DNA from: an uncultured Gammaproteobacteria bacterium
GTDB lineage: Bacteria > Pseudomonadota > Gammaproteobacteria > UBA6429 > Thiohalophilaceae
DNA: 64,000 bases
NCBI GenBank assembly: GCA_913064945.1
Contig: CAJYAN010000001.1
Span: forward strand, 300,964 to 364,963
Reading direction: 5' to 3'
Below, in pieces: positions 1 through 8,695 of this stretch; positions within the stretch are counted from its first letter, which is position 1, and the number at the start of each line of letters is the position of its first letter. The translations under genes were made by a program, and so were the position numbers. The notes below the pieces were generated by a model. It searched no databases. It was given only the letters and a program-made list of their open reading frames with translations, and was not told where the DNA came from.

Positions 1-104
1 TTGGCGCAGACATAAATCTCACGGCCATAGCGACTATAGACTTTAGCCTTGGCGTCGGCTGTTTTTGCCATGGATACTTTGCGATTTTGGTAGGCTCTGC
101 CCAT
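1..104 (-). CDS. YebC/PmpR-family transcriptional regulator, N-terminal fragment at the window edge
   Basis: The reverse strand from an ATG at 104 encodes about 34 residues beginning MGRAYQNRK and continuing with an Ala/Lys-rich stretch and [12 protein letters not shown], the characteristic start of YebC/PmpR/TACO1 proteins. A GAGGG Shine-Dalgarno lies about 9 nt upstream. Family members bind DNA or act as translation factors that relieve ribosome stalling. The gene runs off the left edge, so its length and neighbours cannot be judged. The 277 bp between it and mscL hold nothing I recognise. Confidence 0.85.
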   Translation of the reverse strand, partial: MGRAYQNRKVSMAKTADAKAKVYSRYGREIYVCA

Positions 105-381
105 TAGATTACTGCCCTCGGTAAATGACGTGGAGGCGCAAATTCTACAGATAAGTATTTGACTAGGGAAGCCTTCAGCAACATGGCCGGGAGTGAAAGG
201 CTGCCAAAATTGCGTGATTTTGCTTATATCTTTCATTCAGGCATTACCGTATAAGATATTGCGAGGCGCTTTGAGTATGACGTCAAAGACTGAACACACT
301 TCAATCTAATATTACGCTGGCCTGCGGGTAAGACTGGCATAGGCGATTGATTTTCTAAGTTTCATCCAGGGAGTGATCAGC

Positions 382-834
382 ATGTTTAAGGAATTTAAAA
401 AGTTTGCGATGCGTGGCAATGTTGTGGACATGGCGGTGGGGATTATTATCGGCGGGGCATTTGGCACTATTGTAAAGAGTCTGGTCTCAGACGTTCTCAT
501 GCCGCCAATCGGTTTATTGCTCGGTGGTGTGGATTTTTCAGATCTTTTTATCACGCTTAAGGCCGGCAGCATCGCTGGCCCGTATGCGACCTTGGCAATA
601 GCACAAAAGGCGGGTGCGGTTACTATCGGCTATGGTTTGTTCCTGAATGCTGTGATCAGTTTTTTGATTGTTGCCTTTGCGGTGTTTTTATTAATTAAGG
701 GACTTAATAAACTGGAACGCGAAAAAGAGGCTCCGGCGGCTGAAGCGACAACGAAGGAGTGCGCCTTTTGTTATTCAAAAATTGACATCAAGGCCACTCG
801 CTGCCCGTATTGCACTTCGGAATTACAACGCTGA
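382..834 (+). CDS. mscL: Large-conductance mechanosensitive channel MscL with C-terminal zinc-ribbon-like tail
   Basis: The product is an inner-membrane channel that opens under membrane tension to release solutes on hypo-osmotic shock. The N-terminus [19 protein letters not shown], a Gly/Ala-rich first helix and a second hydrophobic segment (about residues 85-110) are diagnostic of MscL. The ATG at 382 is preferred over a GTG at 373 because AGGGAG sits 8-9 nt upstream and MFKEF is the normal start. Residues 126-150 carry two CxxC pairs (CAFC and CPYC), a treble-clef or zinc-ribbon-like tail that E. coli MscL lacks but some other bacterial MscL proteins have. Its metal binding is inferred. 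The gene is monocistronic and followed by a terminator shared with the convergent metal-uptake operon. Confidence 0.95.
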   Translation: MFKEFKKFAMRGNVVDMAVGIIIGGAFGTIVKSLVSDVLMPPIGLLLGGVDFSDLFITLKAGSIAGPYATLAIAQKAGAVTIGYGLFLNAVISFLIVAFAVFLLIKGLNKLEREKEAPAAEATTKECAFCYSKIDIKATRCPYCTSELQR

Positions 835-912
835 GGTGAGCGGCTTGTGCTGCCTGGACCATGAATAACGCACACCATTTCCCTGGAGCGGAAAAGAATG
901 AAAAGATGAGAA

Positions 913-946
913 CGGGTAGTTACTGTCACTACCCGCCCTACTTTTT
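913..946. terminator. Probable bidirectional terminator between mscL and the metal-uptake operon
   Basis: CGGGTAGT (913-920) pairs with ACTACCCG (928-935) around a 7-nt loop. A CTTTTT tract follows on the plus strand, and the position lies between convergent genes. Confidence 0.65.
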
Positions 947-963
947 AAATTGCTCTTCTGATG

Positions 964-1752
964 TCAGGCGGCACTTTGAACCGGCTCAGTGACGATGGCC
1001 TTGCTGCATCGATGAATCAGCCATGCCGTGATTATGGCCAGCGAACCCAATGACCAGACAATGACCGCACCGGTCGGCAGATCAAAGAGTGCCGAGGCCA
1101 CCAGTCCCAGAGCGTACGCGGCGGCACCCATGCCATAGGCGATCACTAGACTGTAACGGCGGCTCTGCCGTACGGCGAGGGCGGGGATAATCAAGCTCGA
1201 AAAGACCAGATAGACACCGACCATTTGCACCGAAGCTGTCACGGTCAATGCAAACAAAACGTAAAACAAAAGCGAGCGTGTATGGCGTGTGCTGAACCAG
1301 ATGGAGAGGACCAGGGCATAGACGATCGCCACAGGAATAAGCTGATGGTAGCTGACCCAGAGTATTTGTCCGACCAGTAATTCCTTAAGGTGCTCACCGC
1401 CATGAGGGTTATGACTGAGCAGTAAAATCCCGCCAGTGGCCGCCACTACAAACAGCACGCCAATCAGCGCCTCCTGGATATGCCGAAAATGTCGTTCGGT
1501 CCAGTTCAGCAACAGGGCACCGAACAGGGCGGCCGTCACGGCGACCACCTGGACCGCCCAGCCATCCGGCTCCCAGCCAAAGCTGTGCGCGGCAATAATA
1601 CCGAGTCCGGCGATCTGGGCAATCGCCAGGTCGATAAAAATAATCCCACGGGACAGCACCTGCTGTCCCATGGGGACGTGTGTAGCAAGCACCAACAGCC
1701 CGGCGACAAAGGCCGGGCCGAGGATGCTGAGATCCAATCCCTCAAAATTCAT
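964..1752 (-). CDS. Metal (probably zinc) ABC transporter permease, ZnuB-like
   Basis: This is a 262-residue integral membrane protein with about eight hydrophobic segments, in the ABC-3 family that carries Zn2+ or Mn2+ across the inner membrane. Its start overlaps the stop of the upstream solute-binding gene by 4 bp (ATGA), so translation is coupled. The neighbouring binding protein and outer-membrane protein point to zinc. An ATPase partner (ZnuC) would be expected but none lies next to it; the operon ends here. Manganese or iron uptake remains possible because substrate cannot be read from the permease. Confidence 0.88.
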   Translation of the reverse strand: MNFEGLDLSILGPAFVAGLLVLATHVPMGQQVLSRGIIFIDLAIAQIAGLGIIAAHSFGWEPDGWAVQVVAVTAALFGALLLNWTERHFRHIQEALIGVLFVVAATGGILLLSHNPHGGEHLKELLVGQILWVSYHQLIPVAIVYALVLSIWFSTRHTRSLLFYVLFALTVTASVQMVGVYLVFSSLIIPALAVRQSRRYSLVIAYGMGAAAYALGLVASALFDLPTGAVIVWSLGSLAIITAWLIHRCSKAIVTEPVQSAA

Positions 1753-2666
1753 TTTGCACCTTTCAATAGATTCGTGATGGTCACGTCGTAGAGGCCAAAC
1801 AAATCCTTCGCCCCATCAGTACCACCGACGGTGAACGGTAGTACTACCGCCGGGATATGCGCGTGCTCTGATAACCACTCATCCGGGCGCGCTTCCTGAT
1901 AGGCCGCGCGGATCACCATTTTTGCAGGCTGGTTACGTAACTGTCGCAGGACCTCGGCCAAATGTCCGGCACTGGGCGGGACACCGGGTTTCGGTTCCAG
2001 TGCGGCAACTTCCTGCATTCCTAGCCAGTGCGTCAAATAGATCCAGGCCTTATGGTGAACCACGATTTTGACACCGCGCAGTGGTGCCGCCTGTTTTTGC
2101 CAGTGCTGGATAGCCGTCTGCCATTTGGCGTGAAAGGCCTGATAGCGCTTGGCATAGTCGGTAGCGTTTGGCAGATCAATCTGTGCCAGTCGTTTGGCCA
2201 GGGCGGTGGCAACTTTACCAATATTGCGCGGGTCGGTCTGGATATGCGGATTACCGCCGGGGTGTACGTCACCCTGTGAGCGATCGATACTGGCACCCTT
2301 CTCCAGCATCGTGACATAGTCAGTGGCGGCGAAATTGCCCGGCTGTCCCGGTTGTACATGGTCGTTACCTGACTGACGCAGCAATACGGGTAGCCAGCCG
2401 ATCTCCAGTTGTGAGCCGGTACAGATCAGCAGGTCGGCACGACGCAATTTGGCAATCAGGCTGGGACGTGCCTGGATATGATGCGGATCCTGAAAGGCAT
2501 TGGTGGCGGTATAGACCGATACATCATTACCGCCGAGTTGTTTCGCCAGTGCCCCCCATTCCGGTTCGCAGGCGAAGACGCGGATGGCCGCGCTGGCGGG
2601 TTGTATTACGAGGCTCAGTGGGATCAGGATACAGAGTAGGTTGAATATATTTTTAAGTTTTTTCAT
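1749..2666 (-). CDS. Metal ABC transporter periplasmic solute-binding protein, ZnuA-like
   Basis: A 305-residue protein with a signal peptide (hydrophobic run ending SASA/AAIR around residues 10-27) and the cluster A-I metal-binding fold. The usual ligands are visible: His in DPHHIQ (about 62), His in GNPHIQTDP (about 141), His in VVHHKAW (about 204) and Asp in GGTDGAKD near the C-terminus. It lacks the long His/Asp-rich loop of E. coli ZnuA. It would capture metal in the periplasm and deliver it to the permease encoded downstream with a 4-bp overlap. The upstream outer-membrane gene is only 12 bp away, so the three are co-transcribed. Confidence 0.88.
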   Translation of the reverse strand: MKKLKNIFNLLCILIPLSLVIQPASAAIRVFACEPEWGALAKQLGGNDVSVYTATNAFQDPHHIQARPSLIAKLRRADLLICTGSQLEIGWLPVLLRQSGNDHVQPGQPGNFAATDYVTMLEKGASIDRSQGDVHPGGNPHIQTDPRNIGKVATALAKRLAQIDLPNATDYAKRYQAFHAKWQTAIQHWQKQAAPLRGVKIVVHHKAWIYLTHWLGMQEVAALEPKPGVPPSAGHLAEVLRQLRNQPAKMVIRAAYQEARPDEWLSEHAHIPAVVLPFTVGGTDGAKDLFGLYDVTITNLLKGAK

Positions 2667-2678
2667 GACAGGTCACTC

Positions 2679-3854
2679 CTAGAAAATATGTGCGCCATGC
2701 GCGCCAAGACTCATGATGTATTGCACAAACCACTGGTTGTCTGTCTGTGGTCGTGACTGGTCGCGGTTGTATTGCAGACGCACCCGACTGAATTCGCTAT
2801 TGGAATAATCCAGCATGGCGCTGTCGCGTTTGGGGGTATGACCAAGACTGTCCAGTACCGTGCCGCTATACGCCGCGCCGGCGTTATCCGGGTTAAGCTG
2901 ATCATGGCGCAGGCCGACGCGCCAGCGTGGCATGAATTGATAGATCCCCTGAGCATACCAACCGCTGGGCGTTGCGGAATAGGCCGTGGCGCTGCCCCCG
3001 ACTGGTGTAAAAAGGCCGTCGTTATTGCTTTGCAGATATTCAGCCTGGAACTTGAAGTTATGCTTGTAAGGATTACCGTTCGGTGCCCACTTCCAGACAA
3101 AATCGGCAATGACTATATCGCTGCTACCACTGAATAAATCGTTTGTGCCAGTCTTACGCTTGACAGCATCCGCCGACAAATAAGACAGACCGGCGCGCCA
3201 GCTATTGCTATCGTCGAGGTCATCACCGACGTGGACAAAGCCAGTCCAGGTGCCGCGCCCCTTATCGGCAGCGCCGCCTGCCGGGAACGCATCACCGCGT
3301 AGCCATTCTGCGCCGACCTCCACAAAGAGATCTGTTGGTGCCAGCCAACGCACCTGGACACCATCATCACGATATTGCGTGCCTAACAGGGCGCGATACG
3401 CCAGGGCGGTATCGACAAAATCCCAGGTATGTGAGTGCTGTTCATTCAGGTATCCGATCCCGGAGAAAAAGCGACCCAGGCGTAAGGTGAGTCCATGGCC
3501 CAGATTGGTATTTTGTACAAAGGCATTCTCCACGCTGGAAGTGCCATCGTTGGCCATGGAAAAGGTGAAGACGCCGTACCAGTCGGGATCGATATTGGCA
3601 CGCAGGCCAAGTTCTGACTCACCAATGGAGAATCCCCGACTACCCGGGTCGCTACCACTGGCTAAGGGAAAACCGGCAATCGAATAGTTTGCCGGGTCAC
3701 GTGAAAATTGTGCATACGTGCCGTTGAGGATCAGGCTGATCTCAGGGTTAAAGGCATTGCTGGGTTGGCCGGCGCCGGCGGCATTGACGTTGGTGGATAG
3801 GCCGGTCGTTAGCAGCGCACCGGTGATCCAGGTGGCTAATACAATGTGTTTCAT
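2679..3854 (-). CDS. Outer-membrane beta-barrel protein of the zinc-uptake operon
   Basis: The start at 3854 is chosen because ATGGAGAACATT places GGAG 7 nt before MKHIVLATW; an upstream in-frame start at 3902 lacks a Shine-Dalgarno. The 391-residue product has a signal peptide cut near NVNA-AGAG, alternating strand-like segments and a C-terminal Phe (GAHGAHIF), as expected for a barrel inserted by BAM. Paralogues of this kind are often found beside znuA in Gammaproteobacteria and are thought to let zinc through the outer membrane. That role is inferred from context. Several Asp/His-rich loops (such as EQHSHTWDF) may bind metal. Confidence 0.75.
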   Translation of the reverse strand: MKHIVLATWITGALLTTGLSTNVNAAGAGQPSNAFNPEISLILNGTYAQFSRDPANYSIAGFPLASGSDPGSRGFSIGESELGLRANIDPDWYGVFTFSMANDGTSSVENAFVQNTNLGHGLTLRLGRFFSGIGYLNEQHSHTWDFVDTALAYRALLGTQYRDDGVQVRWLAPTDLFVEVGAEWLRGDAFPAGGAADKGRGTWTGFVHVGDDLDDSNSWRAGLSYLSADAVKRKTGTNDLFSGSSDIVIADFVWKWAPNGNPYKHNFKFQAEYLQSNNDGLFTPVGGSATAYSATPSGWYAQGIYQFMPRWRVGLRHDQLNPDNAGAAYSGTVLDSLGHTPKRDSAMLDYSNSEFSRVRLQYNRDQSRPQTDNQWFVQYIMSLGAHGAHIF

Positions 3855-4126
3855 AATGTTCTCCATAAGAGTATGCCGATACCTGCGTGAGGCAGCCGAC
3901 ACATCGAATTGTTAAATATCCTGATAGTGGTCTAGCGCACGTACGAATCGTTCCACAGTAGCAGGAACGTGCTTGAGCCGTCGTACGAAGACAGAATGTC
4001 TGGTGCTTTTATTCAGGGCCTCATCAGCACAGATCGGTATTGCCGGCAGACACTCGTGGTGACGAATTTAATGAAACACAGAGGTCAGGCGTGAAACCAG
4101 TGGATGAAGCACCGGAGTAAAAACGG

Positions 4127-4414
4127 TTACGACAAAGACAGGGGTGGAGCGCGAATGGAATAAACAGTAGAAACGAGAACAGTATGGAATACCACTGTCT
4201 CGTGATAGAGCAGGGGGATATAACGACCAAGATTGAAGGTGAGGCCACTACTGGTGACGGCATGTGCTAGTTGGTTGGCGACTACGCAGACCGCGCACTT
4301 ACAATCTGGTTGACTTAGTTCATGCTCGTAATGCGTGAAGAAGATCGCGCATTGGGCTATCAGGACCCCAAATGCCAGTAGATAGGCCAGCAAATGATTA
4401 TTACGCTTCAGCAT
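4127..4414 (-). CDS. Small membrane protein with Cys/His motif, first gene of the metal-uptake operon
   Basis: A 95-residue protein with one N-terminal membrane helix (about residues 8-26, AYLLAFGVLIAQCAIFF) followed by HYEHE and a CKCAVC cluster (about 38-43), then a second moderately hydrophobic stretch. I do not recognise a named family with certainty. Small DUF2946-like proteins with the same helix-plus-CxxC design occur upstream of zinc porin/znuA genes. It lies 272 bp upstream of the barrel gene on the same strand. A role in sensing or passing metal is inference. I looked for a Zur box upstream and saw no convincing palindrome. Confidence 0.6.
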   Translation of the reverse strand: MLKRNNHLLAYLLAFGVLIAQCAIFFTHYEHELSQPDCKCAVCVVANQLAHAVTSSGLTFNLGRYIPLLYHETVVFHTVLVSTVYSIRAPPLSLS

Positions 4415-4583
4415 TGTTTCAAATCTGTATGGTTATGCCTGTTGACCTAAAAGCAGAATTACATCTGACAATACAATAGCACAAAGATTCACTACGTGTT
4501 TGACGGTAGGTTTTTTTAGCACGGCCATTGTCGGCGATTATCAGCCGGATGCATCCTGGTGTCGAGCCAGGCAGTCTGGTTTA

Positions 4584-6035
4584 TTACGTCTTACGCATGG
4601 CACCAAGCATTGCCTCCAGCCAGAGTGTGTAACGTGTTTTGATCGCAGGGTTATGCTTAGGCTTAAACCATTGTCCCGCATGTTCTTCGAGCCAATGGTT
4701 GGGTTGCCCGGCGAGTAAGTAAGCCAGACCACGGGCCGTGGCCTCACATTCCTGTGGACGGTAGACCGCCAGCCCGGTGATGTCGGCCAGTCGTTGGCAG
4801 AGACCATCGAGTTGCCCCAGTCTTCCTGTCAGTTGTATTTGCTCTGAGGGTGAGGCGGTCTTTTGCATTTCCTCAATATTACTCGTTATCAAAAACACGA
4901 TACTCTCAATAATGGCCACGGCCTTTTGTGCGATTGTGCCTTCACCAATAAATTGCGAGGTAAAGTGACTATGCCAAAATGGTGCGGCTAGTCCTGAAAT
5001 AGCGTTTAGAAATAACAACGGCGAGGTTTCATTCATCAACCAGTCGGGTAGCTTTGAAAAAAGGTCTTCGACTTTTTCCTGCTCGATTAACCATTGCAGG
5101 GCACTACCTGCACCATTGATCGTGCCTTCAAGCACATACAGGCAATCCTGGTTTTCAAACTGATGTACGACGCTGGTTAATAAGCGGCGGCCATATACTT
5201 TGGCATAACCGGAAGGACGTGAGACAAAGGCACCGGTGCCTACATTGACATAGGCAGTCTCCGGTTGAATCTGCCCATAGGCAAATAATGCGGCGGATTG
5301 ATCGCCGGTGACACAAGTCAGGGGAACCTGATGTTGATCGACGGAGATTTTGCCAAACAGAAATTGATTAGGTACGCATTCAGGCAGGGATTGTTTCTCC
5401 AGACCAAATTTTTCCAGTAAGGCGGCGTCCCATTTGTGCGAGTGGATGTTCCATAATTGCGTTCGAGAGGCATTGACGGCATCGGCCCTGGCAACCAGTC
5501 CGGTCAGGCGTTGTGTCAGATAACTGGACATGGGTCCATAGGCCAACATGCCCTGTTGTTGAGCCAGCTGGACCTTGGCGAGGTTGTCCAGGCACCAGCG
5601 AATTTTACTGGCGCCATAGTGGGGGGAGAGAAACAGGCCAGTGTGTTTATGAATCGTATCTTGTTGCTTGCTCAGGCATTGCAGCCAGTCTGCGTTGCGC
5701 CGGTCCTGCCAGCTGATGATGGGCGTCAGGGCCTCGCCCGTTTGCCTGTGCCAGCAGAGGCAGTTGGAGCGTTGGGTTGCCAGTCCGGCTGCGTACAGAT
5801 AACGCGTCTGTTCGCCCAGTAGTTGGCCAATGTCTTCAATGACGCTGAGGATGGATTGCAATAATGTCTCGGCGTCGTATTCGACAAAGTCAGTGGCCGG
5901 GTGTGTGGCGCGGATGTCACGATGGGACTCATAAAGCAGTCCGCCCTGGTAATCAAAGACCATGGCACGACTGGCGTGTCCGCCCTGATCAATGGCCAGA
6001 TAGAGTCGGTCTGTCAGGTAGATCGATGCATTCAT
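4584..6035 (-). CDS. FGGY-family carbohydrate kinase, glycerol-kinase-like
   Basis: A 483-residue ATP-dependent sugar or polyol kinase. The N-terminal half has the phosphate-1 motif (LAIDQGGHASRAMVFD), QRSNCLCWHRQTGE and SWQDRRN typical of glycerol kinase relatives. GDQSAALFAYGQ and NVGTGAFVS (about 245-270) form the second phosphate-binding region, and the C-terminal half contains GTINGAGSALQW. Its start overlaps the stop of trhP by 4 bp, so the two are translationally coupled, an unusual partnership for a carbohydrate kinase. The substrate is unknown: glycerol and xylulose are the nearest guesses, and no glycerol facilitator or sugar transporter is adjacent. Confidence 0.8.
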   Translation of the reverse strand: MNASIYLTDRLYLAIDQGGHASRAMVFDYQGGLLYESHRDIRATHPATDFVEYDAETLLQSILSVIEDIGQLLGEQTRYLYAAGLATQRSNCLCWHRQTGEALTPIISWQDRRNADWLQCLSKQQDTIHKHTGLFLSPHYGASKIRWCLDNLAKVQLAQQQGMLAYGPMSSYLTQRLTGLVARADAVNASRTQLWNIHSHKWDAALLEKFGLEKQSLPECVPNQFLFGKISVDQHQVPLTCVTGDQSAALFAYGQIQPETAYVNVGTGAFVSRPSGYAKVYGRRLLTSVVHQFENQDCLYVLEGTINGAGSALQWLIEQEKVEDLFSKLPDWLMNETSPLLFLNAISGLAAPFWHSHFTSQFIGEGTIAQKAVAIIESIVFLITSNIEEMQKTASPSEQIQLTGRLGQLDGLCQRLADITGLAVYRPQECEATARGLAYLLAGQPNHWLEEHAGQWFKPKHNPAIKTRYTLWLEAMLGAMRKT

Positions 6036-7402
6036 GGAGCCGTGGTGGTTTCCTGAAAACGCGCCAGCAGGCTCAATTGATAATCCGCCGGGGGCAGTGC
6101 TATCCGTACCTGATAACCACCCCCCAGGGCCTCGTGCATGCTATTACCTTTCAGGTCTTCCATGTGTTGTAGTTCGAGGGTCTGATTACCTTGCGGGCTG
6201 ATTACTTCCAGTTTGTCACCAACAGCAAATTTATTTTTGACATCAATTTCGGCCAGACCTTTTACGCTATCGTAGGATTTGATCTCGCCGACAAAGCGTT
6301 GTGTGGTACTGAGCGAGTGGCCCTGTAAATAGTTCTGGTAGTCCTTGTCGGGGTGGCGCTCATAAAAGCCGTCGGTATAACCGCGATTGGCCAGTGCATC
6401 CAGCTTGCGATACAGCTCGGGATTGAATTCACGACCGGCGACGGCATCATCAATGGCCTGACGGTAAAGCTGGGCCGTACGCGCAACATAGTATTGCGAC
6501 TTGGTGCGGCCTTCGATTTTGAGTGAGTCGATACCGATGTCGACCAGGCGCTGGATATGCTGGATAGCGCGCAGGTCCTTGGAGTTCATAATGTACGTGC
6601 CATGTTCATCTTCCAGGATGGGCATCAGGTCGCCGGGCCGATTGGCCTCCTCGATCAAATAAACCTGGTCAGCCAGTGGGTGACGCTGGGTGCTGCCAAT
6701 ATCGGGAAAGCTCTCTTCCTGTTTCATCGCACCAAAGGCATCAAACTCGATTTTTTGTACGTCACCGGCATCATTGTCTTCACTGCCATGGACCTTGTAA
6801 TTCCAGCGACAGGCATTGGTACAACTTCCCTGGTTCGGGTCACGGTGGTTGAAATAACCCGACAGCAGACAACGGCCGGAGTAGGCGATACACAGTGCGC
6901 CGTGGACAAAGACTTCCAGCTCCATCTCCGGGCAGCGCTGGCGAATATCCTGGACCTCATCCAGTGATAATTCTCGCGACAGGATAATCCGCGTCAGGCC
7001 CAGTGATTGCCAGAATTTCACGGTGGCATAGTTCACAGTATTGGACTGGACCGACAGATGTATCGGTACGTCTGGCCATTTTTCCCGTACCAGCATAATC
7101 AGGCCGGGGTCGGCCATGATGAGGGCATCAGGGCCCAGGGCGATGACCGGTGCCATATCCTTAAGATAGGTATCGACCTTACGGTTGTGAGGCGAGATAT
7201 TGCTGGCGACAAAAAACTGCTTCCCCAGACTATGGGCCGTTTTGATGCCCTCATCCAGCGTGGCCAGGTCGAAGTCATTGTTGCGTACCCGCAGACTGTA
7301 GCGTGGCTGGCCGGCGTAGACGGCATCGGCACCGAAGGCATAGGCATAATGCAGGTGCTTGAGAGAACCGGCGGGGAGGAGGAGTTCGGGTGATTTTTTC
7401 AT
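6032..7402 (-). CDS. trhP: tRNA uridine-34 hydroxylation protein TrhP (YegQ, peptidase U32 family)
   Basis: A 456-residue U32-family protein. In E. coli TrhP makes 5-hydroxyuridine at wobble position 34 of tRNAs, using prephenate as oxygen donor, and this is the first step toward cmo5U. ELLLPAGS at the N-terminus, the central FVHGALCIAYSGRCLLS and GSCTNACRWNY motifs (about 170-205) and IEGRTKSQYYV (about 300) are family signatures. The cysteines in these motifs likely bind an iron-sulfur cluster. It is coupled to the FGGY kinase downstream. cmoM, cmoA and cmoB, which act after it, are elsewhere in this window. Confidence 0.92.
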   Translation of the reverse strand: MKKSPELLLPAGSLKHLHYAYAFGADAVYAGQPRYSLRVRNNDFDLATLDEGIKTAHSLGKQFFVASNISPHNRKVDTYLKDMAPVIALGPDALIMADPGLIMLVREKWPDVPIHLSVQSNTVNYATVKFWQSLGLTRIILSRELSLDEVQDIRQRCPEMELEVFVHGALCIAYSGRCLLSGYFNHRDPNQGSCTNACRWNYKVHGSEDNDAGDVQKIEFDAFGAMKQEESFPDIGSTQRHPLADQVYLIEEANRPGDLMPILEDEHGTYIMNSKDLRAIQHIQRLVDIGIDSLKIEGRTKSQYYVARTAQLYRQAIDDAVAGREFNPELYRKLDALANRGYTDGFYERHPDKDYQNYLQGHSLSTTQRFVGEIKSYDSVKGLAEIDVKNKFAVGDKLEVISPQGNQTLELQHMEDLKGNSMHEALGGGYQVRIALPPADYQLSLLARFQETTTAP

Positions 7403-7576
7403 GTGCGTATCTTAGAAGAGCCTAATATGATTGTGAAATACTTTATATACGATTTCAGGAGATAGCATATCACTATGTTACAGTTTGTTACGCCAGCGAT
7501 TATTTTGCGAGAAAGACTTGAAAAGCGGTCTGGCGACAGGGCATAGTGGTTATGTCCATTGGGGATAGGGGGAATA

Positions 7577-8029
7577 ATGCAAATGCAAGCCAGTGTAGCC
7601 GAAAGACGTTCCAGCGCACAGAATCAACTCAAGACCCTGCTGGAGACGCGAACTGAAACCTTGTCACTCTATAGTCAGCTTGCCAATATGCGGCCTTTTG
7701 AGCTCGACCGCGAGATGCAGTTGATGATCCAGGAATTCTGTGAGGCCCTGGTGGACTACTCCGCCAGTGCCCACTTTCAGTTGTATCGCTATCTTGAAGA
7801 CAAAAATGAGCGTCGTGCGGCGGTACTGGAGGTTGCGGAGCAGGTCTATCCGCGTATTGCCGAGTCGACACGCGTGTTTCTAGATTTTAATGAAAAGTAC
7901 GACTGTGAAGAACACTGCAATAATCTAAGTCATCTGGATACCGATCTGTCACGCCTGGGTGAGCTGCTGGCGGATCGCATTGTCCTGGAAGACGAAGTGA
8001 TTTCAGCGATGGCGAAAAAGGCACTCTAG
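7577..8029 (+). CDS. rsd: Rsd/AlgQ-family anti-sigma-70 regulator
   Basis: About 150 all-helical residues. The middle, with EFCEALVDYSASAHFQLY (about 55-72), and the C-terminus LGELLADRIVLEDEVI match Rsd/AlgQ, which binds sigma-70 region 4 and frees core RNA polymerase for other sigma factors. The ATG at 7577 is preferred to a TTG at 7559 because GGGGG lies just upstream at normal spacing. A sigma-70 sequestering protein fits with the sigma-54-type promoter found at 52.3 kb, but there is no direct evidence of a link. Confidence 0.88.
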   Translation: MQMQASVAERRSSAQNQLKTLLETRTETLSLYSQLANMRPFELDREMQLMIQEFCEALVDYSASAHFQLYRYLEDKNERRAAVLEVAEQVYPRIAESTRVFLDFNEKYDCEEHCNNLSHLDTDLSRLGELLADRIVLEDEVISAMAKKAL

Positions 8030-8141
8030 GCACCGGCTCATGCGTGCCGTATTACCGGTGAGCTGATATGTGTCAGGGCGGCTGGCTCGGTAGATGGGGT
8101 CGTGGCTAAAGGAGCTCATCCATGAGCGATTTGTCCATACT

Positions 8142-8285
8142 TTATGCGGCTATGAGCTCCATGAGTTTTTCTGACGTCTTGGTGAAAATGGTGTCATACC
8201 GTTCCTGTTCACTGGAAAGTAGCAAGACCGCTTCCTCAAAACTCAACTCAACAACTTCATAGGTCGGCAGATTTTTGTCGTTCAT
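8142..8285 (-). CDS. Small acidic protein (47 aa), unknown function
   Basis: An ORF too short for a standard ORF cut-off begins with MNDKNLPTYEVVELSFEEA and ends KLMELIAA. GGGAGGT sits 6-7 nt before the ATG, a strong ribosome-binding site. It is rich in Glu/Leu and predicted mostly helical. A 9-bp inverted repeat (GGAGCTCAT 8111-8119 / ATGAGCTCC 8152-8160) spans its 3' end. No family is recognised. The good Shine-Dalgarno and coding-like composition support reality, while the absence of homology information keeps confidence moderate. Confidence 0.55.
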   Translation of the reverse strand: MNDKNLPTYEVVELSFEEAVLLLSSEQERYDTIFTKTSEKLMELIAA

Positions 8286-8395
8286 TCTTATACCTCCCAT
8301 TTATTATGTAGTTATATAGACTTTATCATGCATAATATCAAGAAGTATTTGCAAGTTACTGATTCTAATGTATTAAATAATGCTGATGTAAAGCA

Positions 8396-8421
8396 AAACA
8401 CCAGGGGTTAGCCTGGTGTTT
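8396..8421. terminator. Hairpin terminator
   Basis: A perfect 10-bp stem, AAACACCAGG pairing with CCTGGTGTTT around a 6-nt loop, with A/T flanks on both sides. It lies just downstream of the small membrane-protein gene on the minus strand. A run of ten G follows at 8437-8446. Confidence 0.7.
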
Positions 8422-8447
8422 GTCTACAGATGACGTGGGGGGGGGGA

Positions 8448-8588
8448 TTATGACCGGGAGGCGCGTGCCCGGTCCAATTCATCGCGTACTTTTGCCGTGC
8501 GGCCGTACTGATTGCCAAGGTGGTAACCCAGGGCAAATAGCAGCAGGCTAATCGTCAGGAATATTAAGACACTCATTTCAACCACCAT
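8448..8588 (-). CDS. Small single-pass membrane protein (42-46 aa)
   Basis: An ORF below usual size limits encodes MSVLIFLTISLLLFALGYHLG, an N-terminal membrane helix, followed by a charged Arg/Asp tail (GRTAKVRDELDRARAS). Two in-frame starts are possible: 8588 (MVVEMSVL) or 8576 (MSVL), the latter preceded by GGTGG. The hydrophobic helix plus basic or amphipathic tail is typical of genuine bacterial small membrane proteins. A hairpin terminator follows. It sits downstream of and opposite nothing else, with slt further right on the same strand. Function unknown. Confidence 0.55.
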   Translation of the reverse strand: MVVEMSVLIFLTISLLLFALGYHLGNQYGRTAKVRDELDRARASRS

Positions 8589-8695
8589 TACTTAAGTTAT
8601 CTAAGTTAAGTTATCGGCGCTTCTGTTGCAGAATTAAAAATTTATTTTTTATCGTAAATACAAGGCGTTGTGCCGGTTTTGGAGTGAGTGGTTAC

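Noticed and set aside
4415..4500. Zur box upstream of the metal-uptake operon
   Set aside because: No palindrome close to the Zur consensus could be found, though zinc control remains likely.
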